Assembly: GCA_016840465.1 (NCBI GenBank)
Contig: JAEOSH010000024.1
Coordinates: 1 to 27,378, forward strand
Direction of reading: 5' to 3'
Source: Candidatus Baldrarchaeum yapensis
GTDB taxonomy: Archaea > Asgardarchaeota > Baldrarchaeia > Baldrarchaeales > Baldrarchaeaceae
DNA: 27,378 bases
In this document: in pieces, positions 1-7,793 of the stretch
Layout of the letters: every line of letters starts with the position of its first letter
Position numbering within the stretch: the stretch's first letter is position 1
The notes under the pieces: generated by a model
Told to the model about the DNA's origin: nothing
The model's input: only the letters and a program-made list of their open reading frames with translations
Database searches by the model: none
Program-made: the position numbers and the translations under genes

Positions 1-19
1 AGATGTGTATAAGAGACAG
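1..19 (+). other. Tn5/Nextera transposase mosaic end (library adapter, not genomic)
   Basis: The first 19 bases are AGATGTGTATAAGAGACAG, which is exactly the 19-bp Tn5 mosaic end used in tagmentation libraries. Genomic sequence therefore starts at about base 20, and this edge is a contig end. It also explains the in-frame TAA at 10-12 ahead of the first gene, which is an artefact. Confidence 0.96.
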
Positions 20-618
20 GCGGGTGTGATGACATTCTGATAACCGGATGGGAGTGGCCGGGGGAGTTCACATGTAGCCCTTTCGAGTATGAGATAATAA
101 AAGGTGATGGAAAGATTTCAGTGAGTGTATGGAGAGAAGGCTCCAAAAAGTTGAAGGGAATGATGTTTAGAAAGATTTTTACGCTTTATCCGGGAGTAAA
201 CTTCGTGAAAACAGAGTACGTTATCGAAAACATGCTGAATTTTCCCAAAATAGTCTTCCTGAAGCCCCGTTATCACTTGAGACCGGGCGGTGAAGTTGAT
301 GGTAGCTGTATGCTGGTGGCCCGCTCGACGGATGGAACGGTGAAACTTAAATGGATGGGTAAGGCGTGGGCAAGTCTTCCGCTAATACTGGATGGAAATA
401 AGATTTGTGCAGTGAATAATAGCAGAGGAGAACGCGTAACAATATGGATCACAAATTGTGCCTTTAAGAAGTGTTATCTGGGGACTTGGGAGCACGCCTT
501 GACTCTGGAGCTGGAATCCGAAAGTATTGAGTTGGACGGCGAATCGAAGTGGAAAGCGACGCTATTCGTATCAGTTCACAAAGATGAGGTTGGAGAGAGG
601 ATTTCTATCAAACGCTAA
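20..618 (+). CDS. C-terminal fragment of a beta-sandwich, possibly carbohydrate-related, protein (5' truncated)
   Basis: The frame is open from the end of the adapter (base 20) to TAA at 616-618, about 199 residues. The GTG at 121 is only an internal codon, so this is the 3' part of a longer gene. The sequence alternates short beta-strands, and the segment FRKIFTLYPGVNFVKTEYVI resembles the strand pattern of galactose-mutarotase-like or glycoside hydrolase C-terminal beta-sandwich domains (inference from pattern only). No signal peptide, membrane helix or catalytic motif is visible in what remains. Its stop overlaps by 4 bases the stop of the converging gene at 615-1319. I do not recognise the family with confidence. 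Confidence 0.6.
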
Positions 619-1319
619 AACTCCAGTTTTATTTCTCTCCTCTCTCTAGTTATCAAATCGGTTGTTAGCTCCGCATTGCATTCATCAGCTAATAGATCCG
701 CGAGTTCATCTCTCGCGTCCTCGACCACCCTGCGAGGAATGGGCGTAATTCCATCAACATTTATCACAATTCTTTTCGTCTCCTCAGTGATTTTGGAGAA
801 GTCCCCATTCCTCCAGTTCCACCTCCTGCACATTACCCTGAGGCTCTTATCGTCGTAGTAGATAACCTCACCGGGCTTGGGATGTTCGACACTACCGCCG
901 CCCAGCGGGACGAATATCTCATTCCCCTTGGCGAACCCCAGCCTGAGGTTTCCCTCTATCTTGTCCACGTCATCGCCACCGCACGGCACGAGGTATTTCA
1001 ATGATACGTAGTTGAACGCCGCGACAACCGAGTTTATGAACGGAATTTTACGCCCCTTCTGTATGCGCTTCAGCAACTGTTTGACGGAGGGCGGGTACCT
1101 CTTGGGATTCGACCCAAATCTCCTATGCGCCTCCTCCCATGCTCTCACGTACTCGTGCTCGAGCCACTGCTCACCTATCCTTTCACTCATTATTTCGTCC
1201 AATAACTTCCCTATCCTATCGTTCGTCGGCGCGTTCTCGATGTTCTTGACAATAATGATCCCCCGGACGAAGCCGGGGAACTTCTCGAAGATTTGGTCCT
1301 CGACTATTATTTTCCTCAT
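615..1319 (-). CDS. Solo B3/B4-domain protein (PheRS beta-like tRNA-binding domain, COG3382)
   Basis: This 234-residue protein matches the stand-alone B3/B4 domain family, which is related to the editing-associated B3/B4 module of the phenylalanyl-tRNA synthetase beta subunit. Family-like segments are the N-terminal FPGFVRGIIIVKNIEN, the central region NPKRYPPSVKQLLKRI with INSVVAAFNYVSLKYLVPCGGDD, and the later LRLGFAKGNEIFVPLGGG followed by PGEVIYYDD. Length fits the solo family (about 220-240 residues). Solo members are thought to act on tRNA or aminoacyl-tRNA, but their role is not settled. The ATG at 1317-1319 lies about 26-28 bases from the TATA box centre at 1347, so the message is probably leaderless or nearly so. 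It is monocistronic and converges on the truncated gene to its left. Confidence 0.82.
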   Translation of the reverse strand: MRKIIVEDQIFEKFPGFVRGIIIVKNIENAPTNDRIGKLLDEIMSERIGEQWLEHEYVRAWEEAHRRFGSNPKRYPPSVKQLLKRIQKGRKIPFINSVVAAFNYVSLKYLVPCGGDDVDKIEGNLRLGFAKGNEIFVPLGGGSVEHPKPGEVIYYDDKSLRVMCRRWNWRNGDFSKITEETKRIVINVDGITPIPRRVVEDARDELADLLADECNAELTTDLITRERREIKLEF

Positions 1320-1340
1320 TAGCCATCCCAGCCTGTCTAC

Positions 1341-1353
1341 CGAAATTTATACG
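1341..1353 (-). promoter_or_regulatory. TATA box for the B3/B4 gene
   Basis: On the minus strand the sequence CGTATAAATTTCG fits an archaeal TATA box. Its centre is about 28 bases from the ATG at 1319, which places the transcript start on or just before the start codon. Confidence 0.6.
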
Positions 1354-1611
1354 TCAGCATCGCCAAACGATCAGATGGTCGACAACCGTTATGAACATAG
1401 CGCACGGCAAGAAAAGAATTCCCGGCATCAGGTCTTTGGCAAGATCGCACCTTTAACCTCCTAATGGCTAAGACTAAGATTTCACAATATCCACAGGGTA
1501 TTGATCCCCTCCAGAGATGTGGTCTGCTTGCTCTTTAAGGATTCCATATCAGAATGCTGGTAGCATTTCTCGATATAGGGGAGTACTTACTGCCAGAACA
1601 CGCTTTGAAAG
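1354..1611. other. Intergenic stretch with no convincing gene
   Basis: This stretch separates the divergent B3/B4 and ATPase genes. Open frames crossing it have no family resemblance and no ribosome binding site. The only structure I see is a 6-bp dyad AATGCT-GGT-AGCATT at 1553-1567, which could be chance. Confidence 0.5.
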
Positions 1612-1648
1612 ATTTATATCGATCGATGAAGTTTACCCTTATGGAGGT
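1612..1648 (+). promoter_or_regulatory. TATA box and Shine-Dalgarno site of the ATPase pseudogene
   Basis: ATTTATAT at 1612-1619 is a TATA box. GGAGGT at 1643-1648 sits 7 bases before ATG 1656. An in-frame ATG at 1641 lies too early to use this site, so 1656 is the better start. Confidence 0.55.
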
Positions 1649-1655
1649 TCTGCTA

Positions 1656-2788
1656 ATGATTTTTGTAAACAGGGAGGAAGAACTGCAGAAGCTAAAGAAT
1701 TACATAGAGAGTTTTCCGTTCCCCGTGAAGGTGTTCCAAGGCCCAGAAAGATCCTTCTCATAGCGGGGGCAAAAGGGGTCGGGAAGACCTCACTGATGCG
1801 GATGCTTATTAAGCAAGGAGTAGAAAGAACAATATTCGTGTACGTCGAGTTTTCCGGATCTTATGAATCAAGAAGGGACATGATTGTCGACTTGTTATCG
1901 AATTACTATGAAAGCATGAGAAATATTGAGCACAGGCGATGTATAGATGCGTTTAAAAGAATCCTAAGAGCGATTGGTATAAAGATTTTGGGAGAAAACG
2001 TCATAGATGCATTGACATCTCCCGATCATGTCAAGATCATAGAAAGTTCAAGGCCAACCCTGATACTGAAGAGGCTTGAGGAGGAACTTTGTAAAGAGTG
2101 CTACGATGAGAATGTGAGGCTTGTAACCGTGTACGACGAGTTTCAAAACTTTATAAAATCCATCCAGACGTCCGGCACGAGGTTCCACGCAATGCTCGAG
2201 TCCATGCTCTCATATTTCTCGAAAACGCAGGAACATGGATTCAACTCGGGCGGGTATCCCATAAGGATCCTACTCACGAGCGACTTCTCCCTCCAGAGGG
2301 GACTCCTCAACCTCGCGACCACGTACCTCGAGATAATGTAAGTCGAGGAACTAAGATGGAAGGATGCCGCAGCACTAACTCGCGAACTTCTCAGAGCCTC
2401 GGATCTATCATTTGAGGAGGCAGTGGAGTATCTCGTCAATTCGCTGGGAGGTAACCCATCCGTTATAATAGATGTGATCTACAAACTTAAGGAAATAACA
2501 TCTCATGTGGCTATCGAAAATGCGGAGGAGGCAATTGAGGAAAAAGTGAAAGAAATGGTGGAGGTACTTAGGAACTCCGACGAGGCTGAAATCAACATTT
2601 TAGAGAAAATCTACAAGGACATGTTGGAAGGAAAGGAGTGGATCGACATAAATGCCATTAAACCCTACTCTAATAACGCCCTCGTGAATTTACTTGCACG
2701 AAACATTCTGCAGATCAGAGGAAACAGGATAGCATTTCAGAACAAACTGATAAAATATGCAGTTGAAAGGCTTCTGGAAAAATATTGA
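1656..2788 (+). pseudogene. Archaeal P-loop ATPase (PF01637-like), disrupted by a frameshift and an internal stop
   Basis: The N-terminus MIFVNREEELQKLKNYIES is the signature opening of archaeal AAA+/STAND-like ATPases. It is read in the frame of 1656 and hits a stop at about 1761. The Walker A segment KILLIAGAKGVGKTSL is read in another frame from about 1745, so one base has been lost (or two gained) near 1740-1748. The Walker B-like VTVYDEFQNF follows. An in-frame TAA at 2339-2341 then interrupts the protein. The same frame continues as VEELRWKDAAALTRELL and the family's gGxPxxI-like region LVNSLGGNPSVIIDVI, then a winged-helix-like C-terminus to TGA at 2786-2788. Repaired length would be about 375 residues, normal for the family. 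Two independent lesions argue for a pseudogene rather than programmed recoding. Such ATPases are common, often mobile or decaying, in archaeal genomes. Confidence 0.8.
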
Positions 2789-2838
2789 CGCGTGATTGCC
2801 AGTCGTTGATTTTTGCGCTTGTCCTCCCGAAATATGAG

Positions 2839-4764
2839 TCAAGACTGCGGAATCTTAAAACCGTACTTGTTAGCAACATCAATGACCTCCTTCAGTCCCA
2901 GTTCGGAAAGCTTCCTAAGTGTAGGGATTCCTGTCTTCCTGTCCCACCCGCGCTCCTCATAGTACTCATCGAGCATCTTCTCCAGATCTTCCCGTGATAT
3001 CTCCCTCCTACGGTAGTAATCTCTCATTACAAAGACTCTTCCTCGTTCCCTTAACGGTTCAAACCACTGTTCGGGTATTGCGTCATCCCTCCGTGTAAAC
3101 CCGTCCAGCGCGTTTATCATTCTCTGCAGGTTCCATATGCGCTCCGCCGCAAGTCTCATCGCCTCCCTAGTGATATCGATTCCGGTGGCCGCGGAGAAAA
3201 GCCCAACACAAAGATCAATGCTATAAAACCTGTTTATGTGCGCGCGGTTGCACACTCCGAGTGAGTTCAAAATACAGTACCACTCCTCAAAGTATCTGAC
3301 AAGGCGTGGAATGTTTATCTCCCCTTTCCGCACTATCTTCTTTATCGCGTCCTCAGGGACCCCAACCCTGCGGCAGTGCCTAATGAAGAACTCGGCATCT
3401 TTTCCGGGGACGTAAGTGGGAGAGCCGCCCGAGTTTGATGTCGGTCCTCTGGGACATACTATCTGCTCAAACTCCATAGATCCGAGATAGGACCTACGGG
3501 GGTCGTATAGCACGTCCAGGCCCTTTATCACCATTGCGTACTTCCTTATCCTATCCCCGAACTTCTCGAATATTGCTGGCCACCCGCCTCTGATCACGTC
3601 ACCTATTCCCTCTCCCGAAATCACACGCTCTATTAGCGAGAATACAAAGGTGCCCCCGTCCTCGGGAGATAACCCTTCAAGATCCTCCCTGCTGAGGCTT
3701 CCGTCCTCGTATGCTCTCTTAAACGACTCCATGATGTTTGAGAGTGTTAGCATGTCTATTCCATGTTGATTCACTAGGTACAGAATCTTCAGCAAATCCC
3801 TGTGGCTCTTTATACCAAACCTTATTCCGAACGTGACAAGTACTGTGAAGAAATCGGCCGCCCACACTCGTAGTTCGCGACCATTTTCCTTCAGCCTATA
3901 TATGAACCTATCACCTATCGGGCACCCGGGACATGCAAACGACCTTACCAGAACCTCTCTCTCATAAAGGATAGGATCAAAGTATTCCCTTAACTCTTCT
4001 ACCGGATACTGCAGAATTTCGGCCCACTCACGTAGCCCCGCCAGCAATCCGTACTTTGATATGACCGTTCGCATGGGGTATCTCCTTATTCTTTCGTAAA
4101 GCCCCCTCACGAGCTCTAAAAACGCCTCAGGATCCGCCACCTCGACGTCCCTAGATCCCCGAGCAAATACTGCCTTTAGATTCTTGGCACCCATAACCGC
4201 GCCCAGTCCTCCCCTTCCGAGCGTTCCCGCCTTATCTACCAATGCGATTGAAAATTTCACGAGGTTTTCGCCAGCGGGACCTATTGCAATCACTCCACCT
4301 TCTCCATGACGCGCCACAAGTTCATCCGTTGTATCGAATATTCCGGTGCCCCAAATGTCGTGTGCGCTCCTTATTTCCACATTTTCATCCTCAATTGCAA
4401 TGTAAACGGGTCTTTCCGCGCGACCCACTACTATCAGGTGATCATATCCGGCCATCTTCAGGTATAGGGCGAAGGACCCACCTCCCGCCGGGGAACCATA
4501 TGAGTTCGTCATTGGGAGTTTTGTCGTTGCAACAATTTTGGACGCGCCAGGTGCAAGAGTTCCCACGAGGGGACCTGCACCGAGTATCAGGGGATTGGAT
4601 GGAGATAAAGAATCGATATTAGGATGAAAGATATCTAGAAGCAGAAAGTTGTTGATTCCGTATCCTCCAATGAATCTCTTAACGATATCTTCTCTCAACT
4701 CCCGTCTAACAACCTTGTTCCTCGAGAGATCTACGAAGAGCACCCCACCCGAGAAGCCGTACAT
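2839..4764 (-). CDS. AOR-family tungsten-pterin oxidoreductase (YdhV/BamB-like large subunit)
   Basis: This 641-residue protein belongs to the aldehyde:ferredoxin oxidoreductase family, enzymes that carry a bis-pterin tungsten (or molybdenum) cofactor and one [4Fe-4S] cluster. Seen: the N-terminal domain (FIGGYGINNFLL, NPLILGAGPLVGT, SYGSPAGGGSFALYLKMAGYD), the pterin-binding GRGGLGAVMGAKNLKAV, and a C-terminal tail ending EERGWDRKTGIPTLRKLSELGL, like YdhV. The cluster motif is C278-P-G-C281-P-I-G-D285 with the distal NSLGVC at C505. The third ligand, normally Cys, is Asp. The start is ATG 4764, because GAGGAGGTGAAAGG lies just upstream and the family N-terminus MYGFSGG begins here. The ferredoxin gene ends 4 bases upstream and its stop lies inside this ribosome site, so the two are co-translated. 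The coupled ferredoxin suggests an electron-transferring complex. The substrate cannot be told. Confidence 0.9.
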   Translation of the reverse strand: MYGFSGGVLFVDLSRNKVVRRELREDIVKRFIGGYGINNFLLLDIFHPNIDSLSPSNPLILGAGPLVGTLAPGASKIVATTKLPMTNSYGSPAGGGSFALYLKMAGYDHLIVVGRAERPVYIAIEDENVEIRSAHDIWGTGIFDTTDELVARHGEGGVIAIGPAGENLVKFSIALVDKAGTLGRGGLGAVMGAKNLKAVFARGSRDVEVADPEAFLELVRGLYERIRRYPMRTVISKYGLLAGLREWAEILQYPVEELREYFDPILYEREVLVRSFACPGCPIGDRFIYRLKENGRELRVWAADFFTVLVTFGIRFGIKSHRDLLKILYLVNQHGIDMLTLSNIMESFKRAYEDGSLSREDLEGLSPEDGGTFVFSLIERVISGEGIGDVIRGGWPAIFEKFGDRIRKYAMVIKGLDVLYDPRRSYLGSMEFEQIVCPRGPTSNSGGSPTYVPGKDAEFFIRHCRRVGVPEDAIKKIVRKGEINIPRLVRYFEEWYCILNSLGVCNRAHINRFYSIDLCVGLFSAATGIDITREAMRLAAERIWNLQRMINALDGFTRRDDAIPEQWFEPLRERGRVFVMRDYYRRREISREDLEKMLDEYYEERGWDRKTGIPTLRKLSELGLKEVIDVANKYGFKIPQS

Positions 4765-4768
4765 CCTT

Positions 4769-4990
4769 TCACCTCCTCTTTGATAGTGCGCCATAAACGC
4801 ACCACGAGATGCACTCGCCGCACTTTCTGCATCCATCCAGGAAGGATATTTCGATTGAGGCGCCACGCCTCAGAATCCTTATATACGACTTATGAGGGTT
4901 GAAGGAGCGACTGTTTTTAAAGGAGCACGCGAGTTGACATAGAAGACACGCCGTGCACTTCTCGGGATGTACCTCTATTCTTACCGCCAA
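4769..4990 (-). CDS. Dicluster [4Fe-4S] ferredoxin subunit of the AOR-family enzyme
   Basis: A 73-residue protein with two CxxCxxCxxxC motifs: CTACLLCQLAC near residues 12-22 and CRKCGECISWC near residues 54-64. Each has the spacing of a [4Fe-4S] cluster, and the Pro that usually follows the fourth Cys is absent in both. The segment ACSFKNSRSFNPHKSYIRI matches the small ferredoxins encoded beside AOR/YdhV/BamB-type enzymes, which shuttle electrons to or from the tungsten subunit. The start is TTG 4990. No in-frame ATG precedes the first Cys motif, and a TATA box lies about 40 bases upstream. It is the first gene of a two-gene operon. Confidence 0.85.
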   Translation of the reverse strand: MAVRIEVHPEKCTACLLCQLACSFKNSRSFNPHKSYIRILRRGASIEISFLDGCRKCGECISWCVYGALSKRR

Positions 4991-5020
4991 GGGAATCTAC
5001 CTCACGTAAAGAGAGATCAA

Positions 5021-5040
5021 ACGCTATACTTATACTTAAG
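5021..5040 (-). promoter_or_regulatory. BRE/TATA promoter of the ferredoxin-AOR operon
   Basis: Read on the minus strand, CTTAAGTATAAGTATAGC combines a TATA element with purine-rich flanks. The expected transcript start is about 5005, giving a leader of about 15 bases before TTG 4990. Confidence 0.5.
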
Positions 5041-5316
5041 GTCTCTGGGTGGGTCAAAAATAGTTGTTCATCAACAGTCACAAGGTGTCCTCCCGTCACA
5101 ACGCCTTTCTCGCCCAATTGAGTCGAGTGTTGCGTGCGAGTGGCATGATGCTCATTTCTAAAAGGAACGGTACGACGAGCGGATGTGCCCCCTCCGAGAT
5201 ATTGTTGTTGTATGAGGGACTATACTTCGCGATGAGGCAACCTTTAGGTTAGGAGGGAATCATAGAGTCGAAATAAATTAGTTCAAAGTTTTTGACGCTG
5301 TATGCCTATTAAATCA
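5041..5316. other. Intergenic region between divergent operons, no gene seen
   Basis: This is the spacer between the ferredoxin-AOR operon (minus) and the glycosyltransferase (plus). Short open frames here have no ribosome site or family features. I see no tRNA, box C/D pair or strong hairpin. Confidence 0.5.
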
Positions 5317-5327
5317 CATTTATACTC
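5317..5327 (+). promoter_or_regulatory. TATA box of the glycosyltransferase gene
   Basis: CATTTATACTC at 5317-5327 predicts a transcript start near 5348. GGGGGATGAG at 5373-5382 then serves as the ribosome site for the ATG at 5390. Confidence 0.5.
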
Positions 5328-5389
5328 ACGACCGGATTTTTACTCATGAGGTATATGAAAAAAATCGTTCTCGGGGGATGAGAAGCCTC

Positions 5390-6463
5390 ATGAGGATAGG
5401 TATTTTATCTAGGTGGAACGCCACCTGCGGCGTATCGGTCCACGCGGAGTCCATCGGTCACGAACTCATTAACATGGGACACAACGTTGTTGTTTTCGCG
5501 CCTACCCTCGAAAGCGCAAACCGAGACTGGCATCACATAAAGATCGACACGATGGATGAAGATTTTGTTGTTCGGTGCTTCGATGAGGCAGATGATGAGG
5601 GGAAAGGAGGACGAATATGTATCGACCGGATACTTTCTTATGATCTCGACGTGTTGCTGGTGGAGGCGTATCACAGAATCCCGCTCCGTGATCTGGAGGA
5701 CCTTTTGCGTAAAGTATCCCCGAAAGCGAAAACCGTTGCTGTAATACATGATGGCGTAAAAAAATGGGTGGAGCCTTTTGCTAGGATGCCATTCGACGCA
5801 ATAGTCGTCTTCGATGAGAGGTACATCAACGAACTACTATACGACATCCCAGGGGGAAATAAGCGAAAAATCCACATAATTCCATACCCCTGCGTCGAGG
5901 TTAAGGTTGACCGAAAGCTGAGACCCGAGTTCGCAAAGGACGGAAAGATTCTGTTCTTCAGTTTCGGGAGGCAACCCGTGAGGGAGTATCTCGATTACGT
6001 GTACGTGTTGCGAAAACTCAGATATCATTACGATATAGTCTACTGGATAATAAGGGCCGACAGGAGAATGCCAGAACTGGAGGACACATGGCTTATACAA
6101 TGGGTTCGCCGACCGCCGCTAGATGAATTGTACAGGTATCTCGCGGGTGCAGATGTCCATCTCTTACCCAAAGGTAAGACGAAAAACGTTGTGATATCGT
6201 CAACGTGTTTCCAGTGCCTTGGTGCTCCATGTCCAATGGTCGTACCCGACACGAGACACTTTGAGCTGTTACCAGTAGATGAGGAAGGCGTGGGTCCGGT
6301 GGTGAAATACAAGGACAGGGAAGATCTACTCGCAAAGGTCATGAGGCTGATAGAGGACGAGGAGTACAGGAGGAAGGTCGTGGAGAGGGCGCAGGAGTAT
6401 GTCAAAAGTCACAGCGCTCGCGTCGTGGCGAGCAAGTTCTTGGAGTTATTTGACGAAATATGA
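5390..6463 (+). CDS. GT4-like glycosyltransferase (group 1 family)
   Basis: A protein of about 357 residues with a GT-B layout. The N-terminal half opens MRIGILSRWNATCGVSVHAESIGHEL, a Rossmann strand followed by the Gly-rich turn and helix that bind the acceptor. The C-terminal half has RKIHIIPYPC, a second Rossmann domain, and ADVHLLPKG..., which sits where the donor-binding EX7E-type region lies in GT4 enzymes. The region TCFQCLGAPCPMVVPDTRHFELL resembles the EAma.G.PVv motif. The usual acidic pair is not clear, so the sugar donor cannot be inferred. ATG 5378 is possible but its GGGGG run touches the codon. ATG 5390 has proper spacing and the family N-terminus. It is a single gene with its own promoter, ending convergently 4 bases from the small minus-strand gene. 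Confidence 0.82.
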   Translation: MRIGILSRWNATCGVSVHAESIGHELINMGHNVVVFAPTLESANRDWHHIKIDTMDEDFVVRCFDEADDEGKGGRICIDRILSYDLDVLLVEAYHRIPLRDLEDLLRKVSPKAKTVAVIHDGVKKWVEPFARMPFDAIVVFDERYINELLYDIPGGNKRKIHIIPYPCVEVKVDRKLRPEFAKDGKILFFSFGRQPVREYLDYVYVLRKLRYHYDIVYWIIRADRRMPELEDTWLIQWVRRPPLDELYRYLAGADVHLLPKGKTKNVVISSTCFQCLGAPCPMVVPDTRHFELLPVDEEGVGPVVKYKDREDLLAKVMRLIEDEEYRRKVVERAQEYVKSHSARVVASKFLELFDEI

Positions 6464-6467
6464 GAAG

Positions 6468-6713
6468 TTACATGAACGGCTCTAATCGGTTCTCTATTAG
6501 TGATAAGAAGCGCTCGAGTTGCGATGCACGCGTGAACTCTCTGAAAATCCGGAGCTCCGGTATCCACACGAGTGCTTTTGTCTGTCGTACTATGACGTAG
6601 ATTCCACCGAGACTGGTGCTGTGCTTCATGTATATTTTCTGCCCACCATTTTTTTGTTGCCAGAAGTTGTGTCTTCGGAGAACCTTCTCTATCATTGTGG
6701 AATACTTCCGCAT
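6468..6713 (-). CDS. Small hypothetical protein (81 aa)
   Basis: I do not recognise this protein. It reads as a compact alpha/beta domain: a helix (TMIEKVLRRHNFWQQ), a beta-hairpin-like centre (GGIYVIVRQTKALVWIPELRIF) and a C-terminal helix (ASQLERFLSLIENRL). It has no Cys and no membrane segment. It is likely a real gene, because GGAGGA at 6721-6726 is 7 bases before the ATG and a TATA-like GGCTTATATTCTCG lies at about 6757-6770. It is convergent with the glycosyltransferase. Confidence 0.6.
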   Translation of the reverse strand: MRKYSTMIEKVLRRHNFWQQKNGGQKIYMKHSTSLGGIYVIVRQTKALVWIPELRIFREFTRASQLERFLSLIENRLEPFM

Positions 6714-6875
6714 GTTACATTCCTCCAGATCTTGGTGTTATTTAGGTGCTCTGTTCGAGAATATAAGCCTTAATATGTCCCCCCATATCACGTATGCCGT
6801 AGATGTTACGTGGCGCCACATCTTCTTAGAAATAAAATTAACTTTCGCCACAATGACAATCCAAACTTCGTATTT

Positions 6876-6897
6876 TCACAATCGACAAAAATTGTGA
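6876..6897 (-). terminator. Hairpin and T5 terminator of the membrane-protein operon
   Basis: Seven-base arms TCACAAT and ATTGTGA enclose an 8-base loop. On the minus strand the first arm runs into a T5 tract. It lies 9 bases after the last stop of the operon, as expected for a transcript end. Confidence 0.5.
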
Positions 6898-6905
6898 TGG
6901 AGGAG

Positions 6906-7379
6906 TTATTCTCCAACGGACGACTTAAGAACTCGCGTAAATATATGGTAATGCAACGTCATGAACACAGCAGAGAAGGCTATCAGTGCAAGTCCGGATG
7001 CCACAAAGAACGCTATTCCTCTGCTTATTTCAAGCGTACATGCCAAGAAGACCTGTATGAGACCTGTGAGCCCCGCGGACTCGCACATAAGAAGAGCAGT
7101 CAGCCCCGGCGTAAGCGTTGCGCGGTAGGCTCTCTGTGAAACCCCGGTAACTGCAAATGAGGAAAAGATTTCACCGATTCCCAGTAGCAATAGCAAGTAT
7201 AGTATCATGTTATCCTCTGTGATTGTGGGGATTTCTCCCGCGGAAAGAACCTCATGGAGGCTAAGCTTGTCTATGGCGAGGAAAAGGCTGAGGAATGCAT
7301 ATATTAGGATCGACATGAGCATTATAAGAAATATCTGCTTGTATCTCAGAAGTAACGCATGCGTATATGTCATTTTCAT
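6906..7379 (-). CDS. Four-helix membrane protein, third gene of a secreted/membrane operon
   Basis: About 157 residues with hydrophobic segments near residues 11-32, 56-76, 85-110 and 117-142 (IFLIMLMSILIYAFLSLFLA, ILYLLLLLGIGEIFSSFA, LTALLMCESAGLTGLIQVFL, IAFFVASGLALIAFSAVFM). It is an integral membrane protein of unknown family. The ATG at 7377-7379 is preceded by GGGTGGTTCA. An upstream GTG at 7391 would have no ribosome site. It lies 47 bases downstream of the second operon gene, and a TATA-like TTTATTATG at about 7393-7402 could add a private promoter. Partnership with the secreted protein two genes upstream is inferred from position only. Confidence 0.65.
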   Translation of the reverse strand: MKMTYTHALLLRYKQIFLIMLMSILIYAFLSLFLAIDKLSLHEVLSAGEIPTITEDNMILYLLLLLGIGEIFSSFAVTGVSQRAYRATLTPGLTALLMCESAGLTGLIQVFLACTLEISRGIAFFVASGLALIAFSAVFMTLHYHIFTRVLKSSVGE

Positions 7380-7426
7380 TGAACCACCCACATAATAAAG
7401 AGTAGAGGAATTTTAAAAGCCGAACG

Positions 7427-7789
7427 TTACTCTCCTCTTGCTCTGAACAGAAGCTTCCCGATGAGCCCTAGTATTATGCCACCGATTAGACTCCCTATCA
7501 CTAGAGTGAAACTGGGAACGGCAGAAATCAGAAGTCCTCCCACGGTTATCAGCAACGTCTGGGATGGTAGGCCTGCGGTGAGGAGCGGAATCACCGCCAT
7601 CAGTGCGTAGATTTCTGGCAGTATTAGCGACAGCAGCAATCCAACTATGCCTCCTGAAATCGGTCCACGCGCGAGCAACGCACCTATCACGATTCCCGCA
7701 ATCATTCCCCAGAACTGATCTATCGTCATGAAAATGAACCCAGTGATAAGACCCATTATCAGTCCCCAAAGTCCACTCTTAACGCCCAT
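7427..7789 (-). CDS. Small Gly/Ile/Leu-rich polytopic membrane protein
   Basis: A 120-residue protein that is almost entirely hydrophobic, with four likely helices (for example LWGLIMGLITGFIFMTI, IAGIVIGALLARG, GGIVGLLLSLILPEIYALM, LVIGSLIGGIILGLIGKLL) and frequent Gly spacing. It resembles DUF5518-type glycine-zipper membrane proteins in composition, but I cannot assign a family. It starts 4 bases after the secreted protein's stop, so it is translationally coupled and belongs to the same operon. Confidence 0.7.
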   Translation of the reverse strand: MGVKSGLWGLIMGLITGFIFMTIDQFWGMIAGIVIGALLARGPISGGIVGLLLSLILPEIYALMAVIPLLTAGLPSQTLLITVGGLLISAVPSFTLVIGSLIGGIILGLIGKLLFRARGE

Positions 7790-7793
7790 ACTA

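Noticed and set aside
6810-7139. Plus-strand ORF of 109 codons overlapping the membrane protein gene
   Set aside because: Basic, low-quality composition with no ribosome site. The minus strand encodes a clear membrane protein with a terminator.
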